From: Chlorops oryzae
Taxonomy: Eukaryota > Arthropoda > Insecta > Diptera > Chloropidae
Direction of reading: 5' to 3'
DNA length: 64,000 nt
NCBI GenBank assembly: GCA_020466095.1
Contig: CM035806.1
Span: forward strand, 112,251,401 to 112,315,400
The translations under genes were made by a program, and so were the position numbers. This document shows, one piece after another, positions 42,499-51,882 of this stretch. The stretch's first letter is position 1. Each line of letters begins with the position of its first letter. The notes under the pieces were generated by a model. That model made no database searches. It worked only from the letters and a program-made list of their open reading frames with translations, and was not told the DNA's origin.

Positions 42499-44152
42499 TA
42501 CTTGCTGATCGTTTTTCATACAAGTTGAGGGCCCATTCTGCCGCATCATTGACGACAAAGCGACAGATTTTGTCTGACATTGCGAAGCTTTTCGACCCAG
42601 CCGGATGGCTGACGCCGATCATCATCCGAGCTAAGGTTCTTATGCAACAGCTGTGGCTCGAGGGCACTGACTGGGATCAGAGAGTCTCGAATGAGGCTTT
42701 AGAACGCTGGAACGCTTTCGTCCTTGACTTGCCGTTCATCGAGCAGATTGAATTTCCGAGATGGGTGCATTACGATCCTACTGTCACAGTCCAACTCCAC
42801 GGATTCTGTGATGCATCGGAGCGAGCGTACTGTGCAGCACTCTATCTCCGCATCGAGAGCCCGAATCATGTTCATGCGCACTTACTTACTGCAAAATCTA
42901 AGGTGGCTCCGTTGCAAACTGTCAGCTTATCACGGCTCGAACTCTGCGCCGCTGGTCTTGTGTCCAAATTAGTCAAAGCCATCAACTCTCAGCTTCATAT
43001 TCACGAACATCAAACGGTTTTATGGACAGACGCCTCGATCGTGCTGACATGACTAAAACGTCCTCCGAATGCATGGAAAACTTACGTCGCCAATCGAATT
43101 TCCCAAATTCTGACTAACGTTGGCAATACGCCATTGCGCCATGTGCGATCGCGAGACAATCCAGCTGATTGGGGAACCCGAACGATGCTAGCTCAGGACC
43201 TCCACAAAAATTCACTTTGGTGGCAGGGACCGTCGTGACTCGCAGAATCGCCAGAAAAATGGCCCCAACTTGAAATCCCACCATCCAAAACAATCGAAGA
43301 ACGAAAGGCGGTCGCATTCGCCGTCATTACCGAAGCAGAGGACGTTCTTACTAGATTTTTATCATATGATCGGGCACTTCGAGTCATCGGCTATGTAATA
43401 CGTTTCTACAGACAAGCGAGAAAAGAGATGGCACCAAGTCCCAACACACTTATACTTTCACAAGATGAGCTGACAATAGTGAGAAATCGTTTAACTTTAT
43501 TTTCACAAATATTTCATTATCCTCTCGAAAATCAAGATTTCAGTGAAGGAAAATCACTCGGAAAGAAGAGCGAACTGTTATCTCTGAACCCTATGCTTGA
43601 TGAAGATGGGCTTTTGCGGGTCAAAGCTTCAAGACTTATTTCGTGAAGGTGGCTGCTCCTCACAAGTTCTCGTTTGAAGAATTCGCCACCTTACTAGCTC
43701 GGATTAAAGGAGTCTTGAACTCGCGCCCACTCACTCCGATGTCAGGAGATCCGGCAGACCTATTGGCGCTTACGCCTGGACACTTTCTGCGAGGAGCTCC
43801 TCTCATAGCATGGCCTGAAGAATCCCAAGCCGATTTGCTCATTGCGCGATGGGAGAAAGTAAAGATACTACATCACCGCTTCGCTCAACGTTGGAAAATG
43901 GAATATCTTTTGGATTTACACAAGAGAGACAAATGGAAAGTGCCGCAACCGAATTTGAAGGTGGACGATTTCGTCGTCATTACGGATACTCAGCTGCCCC
44001 CATTTGAGTGGAAGAAGGAAAGGATCGTTCAGTTGCACCCTGGAGACGATGGCCTTGTGCGCATTGTCGATGTCAGGACGCAGGGTGACATTACCACAAG
44101 GCCAATCACAAAATTTTGCCTATTACCCGTTGAACTTTCAGAAGCATTATGA
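42499..44152 (+). pseudogene. pol: BEL/Pao pol remnant (RNase H region and integrase end)
   Basis: In order: KLFDPAGWLTPIIIRAK (end of RT region), HGFCDASERAYCAALY and TVSLSRLELCAA (RNase H region of BEL pol). Two in-frame TGA follow at 43050-43052 and 43236-43238, both where BEL proteins have Trp. Next is SRDNPADWGTR and the integrase N-terminal region. The frame ends at 43646 where most of the integrase core is deleted. Frame 43643-44152 holds the last part, with VLNSRPLTPMS, LTPGHFLRGAPL and the DUF5641-like tail (VDDFVVITD, VRIVDVRT). It is dead. The palindrome at 42498 marks its left limit. Confidence 0.85.
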
Positions 44153-44418
44153 CTAACCGTAATCACCCTTTCGCAACACCCCCGCCTCCCGCCCTCTTGC
44201 CTTATCGTCGACCATCCGCTCATCAATTTCTCCTATTCGTTTCAGACTATTGCTATGAGAGGACGACCCCGTGCGTAGCGTGCACTAAGGCCCATGGGTT
44301 GTGTCGCTGCCGCCGGTTCCACCGATGGACGTTCGAAAAGCGACCACTGACTGTGCAGCTGAGCAAATGTTGCCTATCATGTTTGTCGCCGACCCATCTG
44401 CGGAAGGATTGCCGGTAA
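44149..44418 (+). CDS. Small zinc-knuckle ORF downstream of BEL pol
   Basis: 89 codons. Its ATG overlaps the pol stop (ATGA, 44149-44152). It carries a Cys/His cluster: CVACTKAHGLCRCRRF, then CCLSCLSPTHLRKDC, which resembles the zinc-knuckle part of BEL Gag-type proteins. Being placed after pol it would be a third ORF. The next 370 bp (to about 44790) is GC-rich and holds a 131-codon Arg-rich frame (44514-44909) that enters the LTR and is probably a decayed continuation. Confidence 0.55.
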   Translation: MTNRNHPFATPPPPALLPYRRPSAHQFLLFVSDYCYERTTPCVACTKAHGLCRCRRFHRWTFEKRPLTVQLSKCCLSCLSPTHLRKDCR

Positions 44419-44794
44419 AAAAAAATAGTTGCAAAAATTGAGACCAGCACCACACATTAATCCATCAGCGGCCGCAATCGCCATCGTCCGCTGAGTCCGG
44501 CCCATGGCGGCCCTTGAAAGCCCGGGAGCCTGATTCGCGGTTGACTCCGGCCGCTCGACGACGCCGCCACCATTCTCAAACAACACATGGTCGTCCGGAG
44601 GAGCGGAGCAAATCCGGCGAGCGTAACCGCCCGCCTTCAATAGACGCCACGGATCGACGACGCCTGCCACGACACCGAAATCGGTCGCCAGTTGAGCGGC
44701 CTCGTTCGCTATCAACACCCCAGCGCCGACTTCTTGCGCAGTCGAGAGTGGTAAGAAGGAAATATCGGTTGCGTAGCGCAAGGCGGGCAGTATA
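44419..44794. other. GC-rich tail of the BEL element
   Basis: Markedly GC-richer than the rest of the window. No intact domain; see the zinc-knuckle ORF. Confidence 0.4.
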
Positions 44795-45422
44795 TCCGTT
44801 TTATATCCACAGAGCCTATGCAGCCGGACCGTTAACTAAATGGCGAATCTATCGATATTATCGAATAACTTTTTTCTTTTCTACAGCGCTAGCTCAACTG
44901 ATAGCTTGAGCGATGCTAATTTGAACTTCGAGGCTCAACCCGTGCGCATGTAAAAACGAAAAAAGGAAAAACGGAAACCGCGCGTTCAAAAAACAAAAAA
45001 GACCTCATCCGACTAGTGCGCGAAGTGTCAAACAAAGAATAATTAATAATTAATATAACATAAATGCAACTCCTTATCAAAACCAAAAAAAAAAAAACAT
45101 TAACCCATTTTACGTTCATACGCCAAGAAGGCAGAGTTCCTTTTCTTTATATATGTATTTTACAAAAAAAAGAAACCGTTAAGTTCCTACGCCAAGAAGG
45201 CAAAGTTAATTTTTTTCTATTATATAATATATAATATCATCAAAAGCCAAAAAGGCAATATTCTGTTTGTCGAGTGGAGTTCTCAATTGACTCATTACCC
45301 GCCTCTACCGCGTCGCGCAATCGCCTGCTTAATCAGCCACGCCGCTTTGCCGAAGCATCCAGCGCCGTTTCCCGGAATCCAGAGTGGACCACAGGTACGT
45401 ACCACCTTTCCTGAATTAGACA
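44795..45422 (+). repeat. BEL 3' LTR
   Basis: About 620 bp matching the interrupted LTR at 31965-33333: agagcctatgcagcc near its start, acgccaagaaggcagagttc in the middle, cctgaattagaca at the end. It lacks the pogo-like insertion (compare tattatataatatataatat near 45220). Confidence 0.75.
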
Positions 45423-45740
45423 GGTTCATTTTTTTTTTTTTTTAATTAAATCAACATACCGGGCAAATGATAACAACGCATTTAATTACAAGAAAAATAA
45501 TTAATAACAAAAACGAACACTAAATATTTCCTTATGACAAAATGCGGCCTAGGCATCAATTCGTTCGCATTAATTTTTCGTTCAGGCGCTCGTTCATGCA
45601 CATAAGCAAGCGAGCAAGAAATTTGTTTTGATAATCTGAACATGTTCAGCTTGCATAGCTCGCTCGAATCGTAGTTGTGCGATGGGTTAACGTCAAAAAA
45701 TGAGAGAAATGCAATATCTTTACTAATAGTATACTCTTTG
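45423..45740. other. Non-coding; reverse piece of repeat E
   Basis: 45545-45605 is the reverse complement of about 30254-30320 (gcggccta.. / ..gttcgcattaatttttcgtt). No gene seen. Confidence 0.45.
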
Positions 45741-45876
45741 CTAGTGGGGATGTCGGCTGTTAGAAGAACGTTAAGAGAGGGGCCTTATACACTGACTTGC
45801 GGGACTCCTGCTTTAATTTCAAATTTATCCGTTATAAATTCTTTAACTCTTACTCTAGAGAATCTATTTTGGAGGT
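45741..45876 (-). pseudogene. Jockey RT fragment
   Basis: Close to 13180-13320 of the Jockey ORF2 on the same strand (for example gatgtcggctg, gagaggggcc, cttgcgggactcctgctt). It covers the GVPQGS region only. A third, short relic of the family. Confidence 0.75.
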
Positions 45877-46502
45877 GTTTAAGTTTACTACCTTAGATGG
45901 TATTAGGCCCGTAGTGCATGTACTACGACCTATCGTTGTTTTATGAGATTAAATTGTTCACAATTAAGTGAAGGAGATCAATAGCACTTGAGCTATGGTC
46001 TCTCGTTGGGATTGATTACTAGCACTTGAACTAGAATCAGATTCGAAAATAATAAATCTTTACTTTTCAGTTGTCAATATTATTCTGTCTTTTTTGATTT
46101 AAAATTCTTTCTTATATAGTTAATAGTTAAAACATTCGGCCGAATACCGAATAGTAGAAATAACTTATTAAAAAAATCAGCAGTAACTACAAATTAAATT
46201 TTTCTCACAATAACGTAAAAAAATTTAATTAACGAGAACTAAAAATACAGCAGATTTGCATTTTATTCTTTAGAAATATTAAATGTACGCTAGCTTCTTC
46301 TAAATTTTCTTCGAAAACAGTATAAACAGTGGGCAAATTTTTCAGCGATAGCTTTTGCATTGACTCCAGCTAGTCGCGAGTAGGCCCAAGCTGTCTTTAC
46401 TACGTGCCGAATATTCGGTTGCCGAATATTCGTTATTCGGCCGAGAGGTTGACCGAATATTCGGTATTCGGTATTCGGCCAAATTCACTATTCGTGGCAT
46501 CA
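45877..46502. repeat. AT-rich repeat with ttcgg motifs and a hAT-like end
   Basis: 46120-46505 holds many cgaatattcggtattcgg units and ends gtggcatcacta. Part of it (46125-46220, reversed) matches about 4374-4440, and the end matches 4480-4492. Probably remnants of one MITE family; limits unclear. Confidence 0.45.
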
Positions 46503-46832
46503 CTAATATGAAGCCTGGACATTATTGCATAAATAGGAATCTCTTTTAAGTTGCAAGCAGGACTGCAGTTGAGTATCGGAGAGGGAGAAGAAATCATCCC
46601 TATGCGGACTTATTGCAAGCAGGCTGATTGTTGTTTTGACTGCTATTAATCTGTTGCGTTTGATGGCTATTACAGGAACTATGTTAAATAATTGAAATTC
46701 TCTTACATCGGATAGTGGAAGCTGTATTTCAAAGATGACGTGATTTTCTGCTACTACACCTTTAACCGTGATGAGGTTATAGATATTTAGAAGATTATGA
46801 TTTTCGATTGGCAGTTGTAAATTCTGAGGCAA
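46503..46832 (-). pseudogene. Env-like fragment of an insect errantivirus-type retroelement
   Basis: 109 codons whose composition and motif order (LPIENHNLLNIYNLI, FEIQLPLSDVREFQLF) resemble a middle segment of the envelope-type glycoprotein of insect gypsy/errantivirus elements. No signal peptide, furin-type site or membrane anchor is present, so it is a fragment. It ends near the left flank of the first RING-Gag LTR and belongs to another element. Assigned by eye only. Confidence 0.5.
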
Positions 46833-46950
46833 ATACGATTTTATTCTCGTGATTTCATTTGTTGCTTTGGAGTGAGTAAAATTGGGTTTATTTTGCCATG
46901 ATGACTGTCAATCAGGACGTTCATGATTGAAGCTTGCGTACGCTGTAGCG

Positions 46951-49219
46951 TGTAAGGACCAGGTTGTCGAATAATACGTTACACCAAACGAAGTTAAACC
47001 CTTTTCGCCTTACATTGAAACAAAAATTCGAAAGCAACCGTGCTATGTTAGCAGTTAACAGTAGGTTATTTGATAACAGTGGAGAACATTATGTAGACAG
47101 TAAATGCAGCATTGCAATCAATCACTAAAAATCGATTACAATTTGATTGATCGTTCTCAATACTTTTGCCTAACGACATTTCCGCTCACTTGGTTTCAGT
47201 ACGAGAGTACGTAAAGACTACAAGCTGTGAGAAGTGAAAACTAACTTTAAAGCGTGGCTTTAAATCGAAAAAAAAAATTGTCTTTATTCTAATTTATTCA
47301 AACATCCTTGCGGGAAATAAAATTGTTAAGTTAAATAAACCGTGCGAATTTAAAATAATATGAGAACCGCTTGAATGCACCTGTCCCGGAAACAAGTTGC
47401 AAGCCGCGTGTCTTGGGTTAGCAACATTGCACCCAGTCACTTCGAATCCGAAATTACCCTGGGCATCACCCTCTCCTTCGAGGTAATTATCAATTGATCT
47501 ATTCGAAGAAATCAAATGGTTCCCCTTAAAATGTGAATTTTTCGTAAACAGCGAAACTATCAAGCTCGTGGCGCTACACGCGCTCACCAACCTTAGCTGC
47601 ACCAGCCGAGCTTGGAACTTTTAGCTGGTGGTGATCAGGAAACCTATAAAATAAAGTCTTCTCCTGAAAACGGGAAAAAAGGAACGAAATTTCACGTATC
47701 TATAACGTGGGGTTTTTGTTGTAGTGCCCTTCTCGAGGTAAGAAAATCCAGAGATGAGGATCACCGAATTTGAATAATCGTTTATTATAGGGTGCTAATG
47801 CTGGCAATACGACCACCTAAATTGCGCACGCAAAGAGAGCGCAGAGCCAGATTAACATCGCTATATATCTACCAGCCACTTTACAGACGCTGATTTGCAA
47901 GCGAGAGAGGCTTCCATTGCTTTCCCCTACTGTGCGTACTCCGAGAATTGACATGAGATTCTAGTTTGGTTGGAAAAGAAAAAAAAAAAGAAGAGGAGAA
48001 GAAGCTGGAAATGTTAAACCAAAAAAAATAAGGAGAGAGAACGTCATTAATACACAATCCCTTTTAGTTTGGATTCGCTTTGGTATTTGCTGGCTCAGGC
48101 TGTTGCCAAATTAGAGTTCATTCGCCTATTAAGCCATCACAGCTGAGTGATATGAATGTTTGTAGACAGAGCATTTAACAGAGCAATGCGACATCGGTTT
48201 ATGCATCACTGCATACGATCTGTTATTTCAATGATGTATAACGTTAACAGTTGCGTTGACGCCTAATTTTCTTGCAGTCGCTATCTAATGCTTAGTGAAA
48301 TGCTATGTCTAAATATACTATTCCTATTATAATTTAAGACATTCTCTTTATATAGCTTCTAAAATCAATATTACGGCGCTCGTCGAAATCAACAGGCCTG
48401 CTGACGACGGCGACATCATGTAAATGAAGCAGTAAGTCTTACGTTAAGAATATTTTTATGTTTAATGGTTTATAACTCGCGTTAATAGGTTCATGTTAAA
48501 TGTGTGATTTTCACTCTTTCTTAAAATTCGCTGGTAGGTGTATCGACTTAATTTGAAAGAAATTAAATTAAGATTTGATAGATCGTAGGTGATTTAGTCG
48601 CGATAGGAAATATCTCCTGGTATGCGTTTGTTTGTAAATAAATTTTTTGAATATATTGAATGTGAATCAAACTGGGTTTAATTATGAGTGACTAATAAGT
48701 TTTATTCTAGACGAAATGTAGTGAGCTTGTTGAGTTCAAAATGGGCTAACTATAAACGTTGTGTTGTTAGCAAGGATGGGTGGGTAAAGACCGTGTGGGA
48801 AATTTCATCTATATCCCATGGCACACTAAGTTCGTCGGGAACTAATATTGATTAAATTCCTTTTGTTTGTTGTTGCTATAGACCAATTGCATAATTTAAA
48901 TTAGAGTTTTGAATGTCAACACCGGCTGCTTTGGTCCAGTTCTATTTTCACTGTTGCCTTGATACCATTGTCTAATTCCATATTCCAATTCATCCATTAA
49001 GTCAGGCAGTACCTAAAGTTGAAGTGAAGGAAATCTTAAAGCTCTGCATATTTTTTTTTACTCAGGTAACCTATTCCCCAAGAGTTCAGGTATGACATAC
49101 TACCCACGGCCGATCTTGGCGAGCTAAGCGAGTGCAACACCTATATGCAGAGTGACCAGTCATATCTGATCGCCTTTGGTAATCTATGTTAGGAAAATTA
49201 AAGGCGGAGTTGCGTTACA
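46951..49219 (+). repeat. RING-Gag element LTR 1
   Basis: 2,269 bp, starting tgtaaggaccagg and ending gcgttaca, so the tips are inverted TGTAA/TTACA. Unusually long for Gypsy. It differs from LTR 2 by a 55-bp segment (about 47375-47429) absent from LTR 2 and by scattered single bases. A 102-codon antisense frame inside is not called a gene. Confidence 0.85.
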
Positions 49220-49227
49220 GAGGAAAA

Positions 49228-49244
49228 TGGCGCCCAACGTGAGG
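49228..49244 (+). other. Primer binding site, copy 1
   Basis: tggcgcccaacgtgagg, 8 nt after the LTR, resembles the TGGCGCCCAACGTGGGG primer site common in metazoan Gypsy elements. Confidence 0.75.
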
Positions 49245-49927
49245 AAATCTTTAAAAAGAAGTTCTGAAGTGCCTTAGCGCATGTTGATGACTTTTTCGTT
49301 GTCATAAGATGAGCGCTTAACGTAAAACAAAAATTTCTAACTTTTTTTTTTGATTATTCTAAGAGATAAATATTGAATAATATAATAACATCACTAATTA
49401 AGGAAATTCATGATGGATTTTGAGATTAGAGTTTTGGACTCAACCGCAGAAATTTCTTAAATGGTTAATCAGTTTTAAAAGCTGCGAGTGATGAGATCGT
49501 TTCGAGTTCTGGAATTTTAATAGTCTTTAAAAGACGATTTTACCGTTTTCGATCGCTCTTGCTACGTCAATGCTTGCGTGTTTGTATTGAGAAATGTGCT
49601 TTTAATTATTATTGGAAGTAACTTGATAAAAATGCGTGCGATTATACTCTTTTCCATCACTTCAACTAATTAGAAAAAAAAAAAAATTTAATAATTCTGT
49701 TTAAAGTTAATTTAATTGTGGTTTCGTTATCAATATTGGTTCACAACGCGTAGTTATTTAACTCAACAAGCAAAGTGCAGAGTAGTTTAGATTTGTGAAG
49801 TAAATTAAAACAAAAAAAAAAACAAAAAACAAAAAAACCCAACAAACAAATTGTGTTTGTTTATCGTATATTGAGAAGTTCGTGTTAATGTAGGTAAAAG
49901 TTGTGAGTGCTTTATGTTGAATTTATA
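49245..49927 (+). other. Leader between primer site and gag, copy 1
   Basis: About 680 bp of AT-rich untranslated leader with A-runs near 49676 and 49810. No ORF called. Copy 2 has the same leader at 57017-57699. Confidence 0.6.
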
Positions 49928-51445
49928 ATGCCCTTAGCACGAAGCCCTGAGTTAGCTACTGCCAATGCAACAGGCGGTGGAAATGAAATTTTATGCACTA
50001 TTTGCAGCAACCGATTAGGTGATGAGAACAGAATAGAAACGCCTTGCAAACACATGTTCCACCCTACATGTCTTCATAGGTGGTTAGAGACTTCTCCTAC
50101 TTGTCCTATCTGTCGTGGTCCGTGTGATCCAAAGGCCGTCATGAATTCCAATGCCGCAGTGACAAGAAATAGTTTGGAATTAAGACCCACAACAAATCGA
50201 GGAAGAGGTGGTGCAGTACCCCGTGACAGGCCTAACACTAGGCTACAGGTTCAAAATCAAGCCAACTCTAATACAGAAAATTCGATTACAATTCCAGTTA
50301 TTAGCCCAGGTAGTAGTCGGCCAATTATTCCAATTGTTACTGGAGTTACTGAACAACGTGTTCAGAGTATTATTACCGACTCATTAACGGCTTTTAGAGC
50401 GGAAATAACAAGTTCAATATCAAATGAGCTTCGTACCTTATTTACCGATTTGAACATTCAGAATCAAGCTTCTAGAAATCCTCGACCTGAAGTACCAGTA
50501 CAGTCACGAGACACCATAGAGAGGCCACGAGACGCACCATTTGAAGCCGTAGGTCCTCCGCGTCGTTCTGGTTTCGCATCAATTGCTCGAGATAGAGATC
50601 CAAGGGCAACAGAAAGAATTTCAAACGTAATTAGGAATTGGCAAATGAAGTTCAAAGGTTCTGAGAACGAAATTCCGATCGATGAGTTTATTTATCGACT
50701 AAATATCCTTACGACAACACATTTAAATGGCGACTTTTCACTCCTATGCCAGCATATGCATACTCTCCTTGAAGGAAAGGCGCTGCAATGGTTCTGGAGG
50801 TACCATCGAAATTCCGATGACCTTGATTGGACAGATTTATGTGGCGCTCTACGTCGTCAATTTAAAGACCAGACCTTAGATGCGGATATTATAGATGATA
50901 TGCGCAAAAGGAAACAGAAACCAACTGAGGCATTTGATATATTTCTGGACGCAGTCATCAGTTTAAGTGACCGCTTACGTCGTCCTATGATCGAATCCGA
51001 AATGGTTGAGCTTCTTTTACGTAATTTGAAACCTGATCTCCGACACGAATTATTGCATTTTGAAATAAGAGACGTAGCGGCTTTGAGACGTGAGGCCCGT
51101 AAGCATGAAAGATTCCTTAAGGAAATGCATAATATTTCTCTAACAAGATCAGTGCCTCCACGGCGACATGTGAATGAGCTTATTTCAGAATCAAGTGAAC
51201 AGATTTCTATACAAACCCCACTAGGTAATAGTGAAGAAATATGTGCCCTGAATAGAACCAGACTCACTTGCTGGAATTGCGATGAGTTAGGCCATTGCTA
51301 TCAAGATTGTTTAAAGCAAAGACGAATTTTTTGCTATGGCTGTGGTGCTATAGGTAAATATAAGCCTAGTTGTCAGAATTGTGCTAAGCGGGAAAACTTG
51401 AGGACGGATGTTCGTCACAGCTTGTGCGAACGTCCGAACCAATAG
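49928..51445 (+). CDS. gag: Gag with N-terminal RING-H2 finger, copy 1
   Basis: 505 aa from ATG 49928. Residues 23-62 form a RING-H2 finger with exact spacing C-x2-C-x13-C-x-H-x2-H-x2-C-x10-C-x2-C (CTIC, CKHMFHPTC, HRWLE, CPIC), including the Trp that contacts E2 enzymes in active RING ligases. A polar linker (65-235) follows. Then comes a Ty3-type Gag domain (about 240-390: QWFWRYHRNSDD, LRRQFKD, LRNLKPDLR). At the end are two knuckles: CWNCDELGHCYQDC is canonical, while CYGCGAIGKYKPSC has Lys where His is expected. Domain identity is clear; ubiquitin-ligase activity is inference. A possible -1 shift zone to pol spans 51388-51442. Confidence 0.9.
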   Translation: MPLARSPELATANATGGGNEILCTICSNRLGDENRIETPCKHMFHPTCLHRWLETSPTCPICRGPCDPKAVMNSNAAVTRNSLELRPTTNRGRGGAVPRDRPNTRLQVQNQANSNTENSITIPVISPGSSRPIIPIVTGVTEQRVQSIITDSLTAFRAEITSSISNELRTLFTDLNIQNQASRNPRPEVPVQSRDTIERPRDAPFEAVGPPRRSGFASIARDRDPRATERISNVIRNWQMKFKGSENEIPIDEFIYRLNILTTTHLNGDFSLLCQHMHTLLEGKALQWFWRYHRNSDDLDWTDLCGALRRQFKDQTLDADIIDDMRKRKQKPTEAFDIFLDAVISLSDRLRRPMIESEMVELLLRNLKPDLRHELLHFEIRDVAALRREARKHERFLKEMHNISLTRSVPPRRHVNELISESSEQISIQTPLGNSEEICALNRTRLTCWNCDELGHCYQDCLKQRRIFCYGCGAIGKYKPSCQNCAKRENLRTDVRHSLCERPNQ

Positions 51446-51879
51446 CCTCGTTCACACCTCCTTTGAAAATTCTACCTAGAGTTGACATATCTGAAAAAAA
51501 GTTGCAAGTACCAAAATTTTCCCCGTTTGAACCGTATCACGTGCGTATGCAAAAATATGAACTAAAACGCGCTGAGATATTTAATGATAAGCCTTTAAAA
51601 ACTAGACAGAAACGTTCAGCGATTAGGTGTAAACAATTTTGGATTAATAGAAAATTAATGAGTAAATGTATAATATCTTCCTTGGTGCATCCGGATACAG
51701 ATCCCAGGCCTTTCATTGCAGTGGAAATGGACGGAAATAAATATACCGCTCTTTTAGACAGTGGAGCTACCAAAAGCTGCATAGGTGGTGACGTAGCTAA
51801 ACAAATACTAACAGAAGACAGAACAGATATTAAATCTTTCAAATGCAATGTAAAAACAGCTGATGGTAATTATCAATAG
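51388..51879 (+). pseudogene. pol: Protease region of pol, copy 1, ends at nonsense codon
   Basis: -1 frame relative to gag, open from 51388 with 55 nt of overlap. Contains LLDSGATKSCIGGDVA, an aspartic protease active-site block with D-S-G. TAG at 51877-51879 stands where copy 2 has CAG, and the frame continues directly after it, so this is a point mutation. Confidence 0.85.
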
Positions 51880-51882
51880 GTC

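Noticed and set aside
44514..44909. 131-codon Arg-rich frame
   Set aside because: GC-rich low-complexity translation that runs into the LTR; at most a decayed tail of the BEL zinc-knuckle ORF.
47294..47602. 102-codon minus-strand frame in LTR 1 (and a shorter version in LTR 2)
   Set aside because: It lies wholly in the LTR, antisense, and the 55-bp deletion in LTR 2 shifts it, so it is not preserved as a protein.
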